In this document: in pieces, positions 1-9,042 of the stretch | Layout of the letters: every line of letters starts with the position of its first letter | Position numbering within the stretch: position 1 is the first letter of the stretch | Assembly (NCBI GenBank): GCA_036502295.1 | Contig: DASXYU010000118.1 | Location: 1 to 9,257 of the forward strand | Direction of reading: 5' to 3' | Source of the DNA: DASXYU01 sp036502295 | GTDB lineage: Bacteria > Actinomycetota > Actinomycetes > Mycobacteriales > Jatrophihabitantaceae | DNA length: 9,257 bases | Notes under the pieces: generated by a model | Databases searched by the model: none | Told to the model about the DNA's origin: nothing | Seen by the model: the letters and a program-made list of their open reading frames with translations, nothing else | Made by a program: the position numbers and the translations under genes

Positions 1-329
1 GCCGCTTCCGCAACGCCGCCGACCGTCGCCGCATCCATCACGGGCGCCGTAACCCGGCCTCCATCCAGGCTGTGGCGGTCGACCACGCGGCGCTGCCCGA
101 CACGATGTCGATCGGCCGCATATCCGACCTCATCGAGGACGACGGCCCGGGGCGGATCGTTCGCGAGAAGCAGCACCCCGCCGTCCCCATGACCGTGGAC
201 GAGGCGCTGTCGAACATGGAGCTGGTCGGCCACGACTTCTACATGTTCATGGACAAGGACAGCGGCCTGCCCGCCGTCGTCTACCGCCGCCACGCCTACG
301 ACTACGGGCTAATCAGGCTCGCTGGCTGA
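1..329 (+). CDS. hpf: Ribosome hibernation-promoting factor, long form (3' part)
   Basis: Only the last 108 codons are in the window; the reading frame (first full codon at 3) is open from the left edge to TGA at 327-329, so the start lies upstream. Long-form HPF binds the small ribosomal subunit with its N-terminal S30AE domain and dimerises 70S ribosomes into inactive 100S particles through its C-terminal domain. What is visible is the linker followed by the C-terminal dimerisation domain. The linker includes an Arg-rich stretch near the left edge. The diagnostic dimerisation-domain motifs are PMTVDEALSNMELVGHDFYM, then a short acidic turn (MDKDSGLP), then VVYRRHAYDYGLIRL. Placement directly before secA matches the actinobacterial order (for example Rv3241c-secA1 in Mycobacterium tuberculosis). 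Its last 21 bases overlap the end of the opposing acetyltransferase gene. Family identity is near certain from the C-terminal motif; the N-terminal domain cannot be judged here. Confidence 0.93.
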   Translation, partial: RFRNAADRRRIHHGRRNPASIQAVAVDHAALPDTMSIGRISDLIEDDGPGRIVREKQHPAVPMTVDEALSNMELVGHDFYMFMDKDSGLPAVVYRRHAYDYGLIRLAG

Positions 330-1451
330 GCGGCGCGTCGTCGGGTTGAGGAGGTAGTAGGAGGTTTCGTCGCTGTAGGCGCCGTCCGGGTTGGGTAGCC
401 GGGCCGGGCGGTCGCTTTCGAAGATGAAGCCCGCGCCTTCGGCGGAGCGCTGCGAGGCGAGGTTGTGCCACTTCGCCCCGAGTTCGAGCCGCTCGTAGCC
501 GATCGAGAACGCCCAGGATGAGAGCAGACGCAGCGCCCGCGTCGTGTAGCGCCGTCCTCGGAATGACGGGTGCATGTCGTAGCCGATGCTCGCCACCTTC
601 GGCGGGCCCTCGTTACGGAGCTGGATGGTTCCGGCCGGGTGCCGGGTCGCGACGTCCTCGATGACGAACTGCGCGGGGCCACCGACCAACCACTTCAGCG
701 GAAGTGACGCGGTGCGCCGCACGAGGTCGTCCTCGGTGACGGGTTTGCCCGTGAAACCGACCCCGATGGTCACCGCGTCGTTCTCGATCTCCAGTGTCGC
801 GGCAGTGTCGCCCTCGGTGTACGGGCGCAGCGCGACGACGCCGTCGGTGAGGGGCTCGGCAAGCTTCGGGAATGACCACGGCGTCGGCTCACCGGAGTCG
901 CCGGCGAGGCGGGCGAACGCGGCGGTGTCGCGCCACTCGCCACGGACCAGGGTGGCATTGCGCTGAAAGCCCTCGAAGCGGAATCCGGCCCGCATCGCAC
1001 TCGCCGCCGAGGCGAGGTTCGTCGGCTCGCAGAACAGTTCGATGCGGTGCACGCCGTGCTCGAAGGCCCAGCGGCAGAGGACGTCGGTGACCTCGGCGGC
1101 ATAGCCGTGCCCCTGAGCCGCAGGCGCCACCCAGTAGCCGATCTCGCCGTGGCGCCGTCCCGCCGTCGGCAGACGCAGTGAAGCCGAAGCGACCAGTTCG
1201 CCGGTCTCGGTCAACTCGACCGCACAGCCGAAGCCGGTTCCCTCGCCGCGTCCTTCGTGGCCGAGGGCGACAACGAACTGCCCGGCCATCTCCGGCGTAT
1301 AGACCTCGGGAACGCCGAGGTACCGGTTCATCGAGCCGTCCGCGAAGATCGCGTACACCGGGCCCGCGTCGCGCAACTCCCAGCGGCGCAGGGTCAGCCG
1401 CGGTCCGCTGAGGACGAGATCATCGAGTTCCACACCATTGAAGACGCCCAC
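309..1451 (-). CDS. Tandem-domain GNAT N-acetyltransferase (RimJ/RimL-like)
   Basis: A 380-residue protein made of two GNAT folds in a row, each expected to transfer acetyl from acetyl-CoA to an amine; the substrate cannot be told. Domain 1 (about residues 15-185) has LTLRRWELRDAGPVYAIF at its start, the acetyl-CoA loop IGYWVAPAAQGHGYAAE (104-120; Q113-G-H-G-Y) and the later NLASAASAMRAGFRFEG block. Domain 2 (about 200-368) repeats the plan: VVALRPYTEGDTAA, IGYDMHPSFRGRRYTTRAL (289-307) and NLASQRSAEGAGFIFES. In domain 2 the loop reads RGRRY where RGxGY is usual, so its acetyl-CoA site may be weakened and one domain may be mainly structural. The start is the GTG at 1449-1451, chosen for a good GGAAGG ribosome binding site 8 nt upstream; a GTG six codons in is the alternative. 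The TAG stop lies inside the end of hpf. The gene runs against its neighbours, so it is probably its own transcription unit. Domain call is firm, function open. Confidence 0.88.
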   Translation of the reverse strand: MGVFNGVELDDLVLSGPRLTLRRWELRDAGPVYAIFADGSMNRYLGVPEVYTPEMAGQFVVALGHEGRGEGTGFGCAVELTETGELVASASLRLPTAGRRHGEIGYWVAPAAQGHGYAAEVTDVLCRWAFEHGVHRIELFCEPTNLASAASAMRAGFRFEGFQRNATLVRGEWRDTAAFARLAGDSGEPTPWSFPKLAEPLTDGVVALRPYTEGDTAATLEIENDAVTIGVGFTGKPVTEDDLVRRTASLPLKWLVGGPAQFVIEDVATRHPAGTIQLRNEGPPKVASIGYDMHPSFRGRRYTTRALRLLSSWAFSIGYERLELGAKWHNLASQRSAEGAGFIFESDRPARLPNPDGAYSDETSYYLLNPTTRRSASEPD

Positions 1452-1535
1452 GGTGCCAGCCTTCCAGACGCTCGAACGGGGACTGGTCGGAGCCCGGCAA
1501 CCGCGGAGAACCTGTTGTTCATCTCGGCCCGTACC
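1452..1535. promoter_or_regulatory. Divergent intergenic region between the GNAT gene and secA
   Basis: These 84 bases separate the start codons of two genes read in opposite directions, so promoters for one or both are expected here or just inside the neighbouring coding ends. No convincing -35/-10 pair can be seen by eye on either strand. The only clear signals are the reverse-strand GGAAGG of the GNAT gene and a forward GGAGAA at 1505-1510. The latter is 25 nt from the chosen secA ATG, too far to serve it, but 4 nt from an in-frame TTG at 1515-1517. The secA promoter may therefore lie further left, inside the GNAT gene. Confidence 0.35.
1460..1465 (-). promoter_or_regulatory. Ribosome binding site of the GNAT gene
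   Basis: On the reverse strand this reads GGAAGG, 8 nt before the GTG start at 1451. It is the reason for preferring that start over the in-frame GTG six codons later, which has no comparable purine run at the right distance. Confidence 0.6.
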
Positions 1536-4340
<2,805 letters not shown>

Positions 4341-4352
4341 GAGCCGGTCACA

Positions 4353-4916
4353 TCAGCCGAGTTGCAGACGCGTGCACTTCCAGCGGCCCTGCTGACGTTC
4401 CAGCCGCATCGCTACAGCACGGATCCGCTCGCCGCACTGCAGCGTTGCGCTGACCTCTGCCACCCCCTCCACCGGCTGCGCGGCTCGGACGGAGCGCACG
4501 GTCGAGGCTGCGGTCCAGTGCTTTCGCCCGAGCATCGAGACGCGATCGAGGTCGCGGCCGAGGCCGTGCGACACGCCGAACGAGAACATCGCGCCGAGTT
4601 GCTGCAGCGCCCGCCTGCCACCGGCTACTTCGGCGACGCCGACGAGCAAGGTCCTCGCCCAGCGACTCGGATCCGGCAGCGTCGGATCGAGTGCTACCGG
4701 CTCGAACTCGCGTCGCTCCGCCCGCGGCAGCGGTAGTCGCTGCTCGTAACGGCCCCGGTGCAGCGGCTCGGCGAGTTCGTCATCGAACGGTGGCTCTCGT
4801 CGTGGCGCCGTCCGCACGGCGAGGACGAGGCGGGGCTTGGCAAGTGCTGGGGGAGCGGCAAGGGCAACGGGCACGGTTGGCGTGTCATCAAGCGGTGGGG
4901 CGAGTGCAGCTGTCAT
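4353..4916 (-). CDS. Rv3235-family protein (DUF6459-like)
   Basis: A 187-residue protein with a proline/alanine-rich, probably disordered N-terminal half (1-80) and a compact C-terminal domain (about 85-187). The C-terminal half has the pattern I recognise from the actinobacterial Rv3235 family: an alpha-helical start (WARTLLVGVAEVAGGRRALQ), then VRSVRAAQPVEGVAEVSATL, then a final strand pair ending RAVAMRLERQQGRWKCTRLQ. The function of the family is unknown. Members are commonly found near secA, which supports the assignment. No signal peptide or membrane helix is evident; the N-terminus is hydrophobic-poor and Pro-rich, so a cytoplasmic location is likely. The ATG start at 4914-4916 is preceded on its strand by AGGAGA (4930-4935), 13 nt away, longer than ideal but the best signal present. 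It ends 12 bp from the secA stop, tail to tail. Confidence 0.82.
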   Translation of the reverse strand: MTAALAPPLDDTPTVPVALAAPPALAKPRLVLAVRTAPRREPPFDDELAEPLHRGRYEQRLPLPRAERREFEPVALDPTLPDPSRWARTLLVGVAEVAGGRRALQQLGAMFSFGVSHGLGRDLDRVSMLGRKHWTAASTVRSVRAAQPVEGVAEVSATLQCGERIRAVAMRLERQQGRWKCTRLQLG

Positions 4917-5057
4917 GGTGAGGCGGCTTTCTCCTGCGCGGACGAGTCCCGTAGCCCGCGATTGAATTCAGTTGCCTCTGTTTACGTGTGATCGAGTTAA
5001 GCAGCTGTATGTGAATGAAATTAGTGAAAACTGTGTGACATCTGGGAAGTTGTTGTG
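4917..5057. promoter_or_regulatory. AT-rich divergent promoter region with TGTGA repeats
   Basis: These 141 bases lie between the starts of two divergently read genes, so they should hold promoters for both the Rv3235-family gene (reverse) and the transporter (forward). From about 4962 the composition shifts to clearly more A+T than the coding DNA on either side. Three forward-strand TGTGA words start at 4987, 5010 and 5034, spaced 23 and 24 bp, with a related AGTGA at 5023-5027; spaced direct repeats like this could be operator half-sites. A short palindrome TGAATTCA lies near 4965-4972. No -35/-10 pair stands out enough to call. That a promoter region is here is likely; the role of the repeats is inference. 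Confidence 0.5.
5044..5049 (+). promoter_or_regulatory. Ribosome binding site deciding the transporter start
   Basis: GGGAAG lies 8 nt before the ATG at 5058 and only 5 nt before the GTG at 5055. The spacing favours the ATG, which removes one residue from the longest possible product. Confidence 0.5.
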
Positions 5058-6242
5058 ATGAACGTCGCGCCGAATCGCCTCTCGCCGCTCCAGTTCGTTG
5101 TCGGCTTTGGCATCGTCTCCGGGCTGGGCGACGTGGTCTATGAGGGTGCGCGTTCACTCATCGGTCCGTACTTCGGCTCGCTGGGCGCATCGGCGCTCGT
5201 GGTCGGCGTTATCTCCGGCGCGGGCGAGGCCGCCGCGCTCGTCCTGCGCCTTTTCACGGGTCCGCTTGCCGACCGCAGCGACCGACCCTGGGCGCAGACG
5301 ATCATCGGCTACTTGCTGACGATGGTCTGCGTGCCGCTCGTCGCGTCTACCGGCAACCTCGCCGCCGCCGGGCTGCTCTACAACGGCGAGCGAATCGGCA
5401 AGGCGGTGCGGACGCCTGCACGCGACACCATGCTCGCCCACGCCTCAGCGGGCATGGGGCGGGGCTACGCCTTCGGTCTGCACGAGGCGCTCGACCAGTT
5501 CGGCGCGATGATCGGCCCGCTGCTGCTGGCCGCGGCGCTCGCCCTCGGCGCCGACTACCGCCTCGCCTTCGCCCTGCTCGCCATCCCTGGTGCGCTTGCC
5601 ATGGTCGCGCTGCTGCGCGTGCGGATCCTCGCCCCGCAGCCGCTGGCGTGGGAGCCCGAAGCCACCGTCGCCGACGCGAAGCGACTGCGCATCGAGTCCG
5701 GCCTGCCCCGCAAGTTCTGGCAGTACGCGCTCTTCTCCGGCGTCACCATGTTCGGCTTCGCCACCTGGGCCGTGCCCGCGTATCACCTCACGCACCGCCA
5801 CCTCATGTCGCAGGCGTGGGTGGCCGTCCTCTACGCCGTCGCAATGGGTGTCGCGTCGGTGGCCGCTGTGACCTTCGGACGCCTCTACGACCGGGTCGGC
5901 CTGCGCGGCCTCATCGTCCTGCCCGTCCTCGCAGGCGTCCTGCCGCTCTTCACCTTCTCGACCACCATCGCACTCGTCGTGATCGGCGCGATCCTCTGGG
6001 GTGGCGTGATGGGGGTGCACGAGTCGACGATGCGCGCCGCGGTCGCGGACTTCGTCCCGGCACACCGCCGCGGCGCGGGCTACGGCATCTTCACCGCCAT
6101 CTACGGCCTCGCCTGGCTCGTCGGCGCCGTGGTGATCGGCTGGCTGTACGAGTACGGCGTCGCGCCGACAGCGATCTTCGTCGGCATCGTCCAGGCGGTT
6201 GCGTTGGTGCTGCTGGTGCCGCTACTGCGCAAAGCGGAGTGA
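5058..6242 (+). CDS. Major facilitator superfamily (MFS) transporter
   Basis: A 394-residue integral membrane protein, the usual length for a 12-helix MFS carrier driven by an ion gradient. Hydrophobic segments occur at roughly 12-24, 44-66, 80-96, 98-112, 148-165, 168-187 in the first half and 222-242, 252-274, 283-298, 302-322, 340-362, 370-390 in the second. The signature loop between helices 2 and 3 is GPLADRSDRP (68-77), and its pseudo-repeat between helices 8 and 9 is GRLYDRVGLRG (274-284). The conserved charged stretch ERIGKAVRTPARDTML (111-126) in the first half and MRAAVADFVP (325-334) in the second, plus the intramembrane acidic residues D25 and E29 in helix 1, suggest a proton-linked carrier. 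A longer cytoplasmic loop (about 190-220) joins the two halves. I cannot assign a substrate; drug efflux or metabolite uptake are both possible. The sigma factor gene follows after 65 bp on the same strand, so shared transcription is possible but not shown. Confidence 0.9.
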   Translation: MNVAPNRLSPLQFVVGFGIVSGLGDVVYEGARSLIGPYFGSLGASALVVGVISGAGEAAALVLRLFTGPLADRSDRPWAQTIIGYLLTMVCVPLVASTGNLAAAGLLYNGERIGKAVRTPARDTMLAHASAGMGRGYAFGLHEALDQFGAMIGPLLLAAALALGADYRLAFALLAIPGALAMVALLRVRILAPQPLAWEPEATVADAKRLRIESGLPRKFWQYALFSGVTMFGFATWAVPAYHLTHRHLMSQAWVAVLYAVAMGVASVAAVTFGRLYDRVGLRGLIVLPVLAGVLPLFTFSTTIALVVIGAILWGGVMGVHESTMRAAVADFVPAHRRGAGYGIFTAIYGLAWLVGAVVIGWLYEYGVAPTAIFVGIVQAVALVLLVPLLRKAE

Positions 6243-6243
6243 G

Positions 6244-6273
6244 GGTGTAATCCTCGGGCGACTCCCGGACACC
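6244..6273 (+). terminator. Possible weak hairpin after the transporter gene
   Basis: Just after the transporter stop, GGTGT (6244-6248) can pair with ACACC (6269-6273) around an inner CGGG (6255-6258)/CCCG (6264-6267) stem, with an uneven internal loop. No T-run follows. It could slow transcription or act as a leader structure for the sigma factor gene, or be a chance fold in GC-rich DNA. Confidence 0.2.
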
Positions 6274-6307
6274 TACCTGGTAACGGTGCCGGTGCGCAGG
6301 GCAGGGG

Positions 6308-6886
6308 ATGGGGCGAGAAATGGACGCGGCTGAACGGCGCGTGGTGGTGGACCGCTGGTTTCGCCTCTATGCCGGTCGCGTGCTGCCCTACCTGTTGCAC
6401 CGCACCGACCCCCACACCGCTCAGGACGTGCTCCAGGAGGTCTTCGTGACCGCATTCATCAAGTTCGATCGCGTGCCCGACCCGCCCATCGGCTGGCTCT
6501 TCGGCACCGCTCGCCGCCTGCTGGCCAACCGCTACCGCGGCACGCGCCGCCACGATGCCCTCATCGAGCGTCTCCTTGACGAGGTCGGATCGATCGAGGA
6601 CGAGCCGCAGGCCGACCAGTACGACCTCAAGCTCGCCTTCGCGCAGACCATGGCGACGCTCGCCACCGGTGACCGCGAGGTGCTGACACTGACCGGCTGG
6701 TACGGCCTCACCCCCACCCAGGCGGCTGAGGCGCTGGGGTGCTCGAGTTCTGCCTACGCGGTGCGGCTGCACCGGGCCCGCAAGCGGCTCGGCGTCGCGC
6801 TCGAAGAGGCCGGCTATCACGGCGATACGCCGGCAGGACGCTTCGCCCGTGCCCTCAGGGGCCAGCACGCGGGCGGAGGTGCGTGA
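6308..6886 (+). CDS. ECF-type RNA polymerase sigma factor
   Basis: A 192-residue two-domain (sigma2 plus sigma4) sigma factor that would direct RNA polymerase to its own set of promoters. Sigma2 spans about 14-82: the core-binding block reads TAQDVLQEVFVTAFIKF (37-53), and the -10-recognising block reads IGWLFGTARRLLANRYRGTR (61-80). A short acidic linker (91-104) leads to sigma4 (about 108-163): LATGDREVLTLTGWYGLTPT (118-137), then the helix-turn-helix QAAEALGCSSSAYAVRLHRA (138-157). A 30-residue tail follows with no added domain. Two starts are close together: ATG 6308, with AGGG 6 nt upstream, and ATG 6320 (MDAAERR), which fits typical ECF length equally well. The stop overlaps the next start as TGATG, so this gene and the beta-propeller membrane protein are almost certainly co-translated; that pairing is the usual layout for a sigma factor and its membrane regulator. 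Family call is firm; stimulus and regulon are unknown. Confidence 0.93.
   Translation: MGREMDAAERRVVVDRWFRLYAGRVLPYLLHRTDPHTAQDVLQEVFVTAFIKFDRVPDPPIGWLFGTARRLLANRYRGTRRHDALIERLLDEVGSIEDEPQADQYDLKLAFAQTMATLATGDREVLTLTGWYGLTPTQAAEALGCSSSAYAVRLHRARKRLGVALEEAGYHGDTPAGRFARALRGQHAGGGA
6875..6879 (+). promoter_or_regulatory. Shine-Dalgarno and TGATG overlap joining sigma factor and propeller gene
   Basis: GGAGG lies 6 nt before the ATG at 6886 and inside the last codons of the sigma factor gene. The stop TGA (6884-6886) shares one base with that ATG. This arrangement sets the downstream start, excluding the longer open frame that reaches left to 6739, and supports translational coupling. Confidence 0.75.
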
Positions 6887-9042
6887 TGGTGCCTGAAGAT
6901 TTCTCGAGCTGGATGCGCGAGCTGCGTCCTGCTACCGCCGCCGACGAACGCTGGACGGAGAGCGATGAGGGGCAGGAGGCGCTCGTCGCCCTGCACGCCC
7001 GCTTGAACGAGGATGCCCGCCGGTCGCGAACTCGACGGGGCCGTGCCGCTCGCGTCCTGCGCCGTGGCTGGGTGCCGGTCACGGCGCTCGCCGCGATCGC
7101 GGCCGTGGCGGTCGGGGTCACCCTCGGCACCGGCGGTGGTGACGGCGGCAGCAACATCGCCGATGGTGCGATCGGCGGCGCTCAGGCTCCGGGTCAGAAC
7201 TTCCTCCCCGGTTCTGAGGTGCCGCCCGCTCCCGCGATGCGTCCGGCAGCACAGCTACTGAGTTCCACCGACTCCTGCGCCGACCTGCTGACGAAACTGC
7301 GCAAGCACACCGCCGCCCACGTCACCTCCTACGGCCCCGGCGTCAATTTCGGCAGCTTCTACAAGATGGCACCTCTGTCTGCGGGCAAGGCGGATACGGC
7401 AGCGGCAGGTGGCAACATCGCACCGCAGGCCGCCGTGCCGTCAGCCGCTGAAGGGACGTCGGTGACGAACGACCAGGAGGCCGGAGTCGACGAGCCCGAC
7501 ATCGTGAAGACCGAAGCCGGCCGCGTCGTCACGATCACCGACGGTACGCTGCGCGTCCTCGACGCCGGTACCGGCGCAATCACCGGGCAACTCGACCTGA
7601 GCATCTACTCCGGCTGGGAGAACGCGCAGTTACTGGTCGACGGCGACAACGCCCTCGTCCTGCTCGGGTACTCCTACTACGGCACTTCTACGCGCTCTAC
7701 CTATCTCTTTGTGAACCTCGTAGGCGCCCCGGCCGTCACCGGGTCCTTCCGCGCTAGCGGTGGCTACCTCACGGCGCGGCTCATCGGTGACACCGTACGC
7801 CTCGTCCTCGCCAGCTCGCCGGTGATCAACTTCCCGCAACCGAACTACGGCAACGGGGTCTCGCAGCAACGCTTCAACGAAATCAATGCCGAGGCGACGA
7901 AGACGGACCAGGGCATCGTGCAGAACGCTCCGTTGTCGGCGTGGCAGCCGAGCTACCAACTCACCGTCGGCTCCGACACGGCGAGCGGCACGGTGCCCTG
8001 CGGGCAGATCGCCCACCCGGAGAACTTCACCGGCGAGTCGATGATCAGCGTCTACACCCTCGATCTCGCTCATCCCTCAACCCAGATGGCAGCACCCCTC
8101 ACGGTCGCCGCCGACGGCAGCACTGTCTACGCCAGCAGCACCAGCCTCTACATCGCCAGCGACCCGTGGACGACCGCGGCGGCCGAAGGCAAGCCGCAGA
8201 ACGACAAGGACGAGACCACGATGCTGCACCGCTTCGACATCGAGGGGACGGCCGCGCCGCTGTACCTCGGGTCGACGACGATCCCGGGGCGCCTGCTGGA
8301 TCAGTACTCCCTCTCCGAGTACCAGGGGCAGCTGCGCGCGGCGACCACGGACAACTGGGGCAAGAAGGCCGAGTCGAGCCTCTACGTCCTCGACGCGGCG
8401 ACGCTGAAGACGATCGGCCATGTCGATGGGCTCGGCAAGGGACAGCAGATCTACGCCGTCCGCTTCGTCGGCACGCAGGCATACGTCGTCACCTACCAGC
8501 AGGTCGACCCGCTCTACGTGGTCGACCTCAGCGACCCGACGAAGCCGGTGGTCTCCGGCTCGCTGGAGGTCTCCGGTTACTCGACCTATCTGCACGACGC
8601 GGGCGAGGGCCGCATCGTCGGCGTCGGCGACGAGGTGGGGAGTAACAACGAACCCAACGGGTTGCAGGTCTCGCTCTTCGACGTCAGTGATCCGAGCAAG
8701 CCGACCCGCACCGGCCAGGTCGTCCTCAAGGACGCCCCGAGCTGGTCACGCCTCGACCCGCACGCCTTCCTCTACTGGCAGGACTCGGGGCTGGTCGTCG
8801 TTCCGATCGACGGCTGGGGCACCAAGCACTCGGGCGAGGTGCTCGTCCTGAAGGTCGACGGATCGACCCTCACCAAGGTCGGCCTCGTCGACAACCCGCC
8901 GGCCGCGAACGCGCACGACGACGGCCTCGGGATCCAGCGCAGCCTGCTCGTGGACGGCAAGCTGTGGACGCTGTCAGGCAGCGGTGTGAACATCACCGAC
9001 CCGACCAGCCTGAAACAACAGGACTGGGTGCCCTTCAGCTAG
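6886..9042 (+). CDS. Single-pass membrane protein with large outer beta-propeller; candidate regulator of the adjacent sigma factor
   Basis: A 718-residue protein. Residues 1-60 are a charged, probably cytoplasmic segment (DFSSWMRELRPATAADERW, then a helix EALVALHARLNEDA and an Arg-rich run). Residues 62-81 (WVPVTALAAIAAVAVGVTLG) form one transmembrane helix; the positive charges before it predict N-in, C-out. A Gly/Ala/Pro-rich linker (82-125) leads to the outer domain. That domain carries the signature of secreted C-terminal beta-propeller proteins (PF09826 type): TNDQEAGVDEPDIVKTEAGR (194-213), then repeated blade motifs such as LYVLDAATLKTIGHVDG, DPLYVVDLSDPTKPVVSG (541-558) with GYSTYLHD, and VSLFDVSDPSKP (595-606). 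Only two cysteines exist, C131 and C372, both outside, so a disulfide is possible. No HxxxCxxC zinc anti-sigma motif is present. Coupling to the ECF sigma gene suggests the N-terminus binds the sigma factor and the propeller senses or binds something outside; this role is inference. The family fold is well supported. Confidence 0.85.
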   Translation: MVPEDFSSWMRELRPATAADERWTESDEGQEALVALHARLNEDARRSRTRRGRAARVLRRGWVPVTALAAIAAVAVGVTLGTGGGDGGSNIADGAIGGAQAPGQNFLPGSEVPPAPAMRPAAQLLSSTDSCADLLTKLRKHTAAHVTSYGPGVNFGSFYKMAPLSAGKADTAAAGGNIAPQAAVPSAAEGTSVTNDQEAGVDEPDIVKTEAGRVVTITDGTLRVLDAGTGAITGQLDLSIYSGWENAQLLVDGDNALVLLGYSYYGTSTRSTYLFVNLVGAPAVTGSFRASGGYLTARLIGDTVRLVLASSPVINFPQPNYGNGVSQQRFNEINAEATKTDQGIVQNAPLSAWQPSYQLTVGSDTASGTVPCGQIAHPENFTGESMISVYTLDLAHPSTQMAAPLTVAADGSTVYASSTSLYIASDPWTTAAAEGKPQNDKDETTMLHRFDIEGTAAPLYLGSTTIPGRLLDQYSLSEYQGQLRAATTDNWGKKAESSLYVLDAATLKTIGHVDGLGKGQQIYAVRFVGTQAYVVTYQQVDPLYVVDLSDPTKPVVSGSLEVSGYSTYLHDAGEGRIVGVGDEVGSNNEPNGLQVSLFDVSDPSKPTRTGQVVLKDAPSWSRLDPHAFLYWQDSGLVVVPIDGWGTKHSGEVLVLKVDGSTLTKVGLVDNPPAANAHDDGLGIQRSLLVDGKLWTLSGSGVNITDPTSLKQQDWVPFS

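Noticed and set aside
1257..1535. Extension of the SecA frame 93 codons to the left
   Set aside because: This part lies antisense to the GNAT gene, does not resemble SecA, and the family normally starts at the position of ATG 1536.
5445..6868. Long reverse-strand open frames opposite the transporter (5445-6065) and opposite its end plus the sigma factor gene (6101-6868)
   Set aside because: They cross several forward features and intergenic DNA, have biased composition and no domain signature; the forward genes explain the coding signal.
6739..6885. Extension of the propeller frame into the sigma factor gene
   Set aside because: The added residues are an Arg/Pro-rich shadow of the sigma gene, whereas ATG 6886 has a strong ribosome binding site and coupled overlap.
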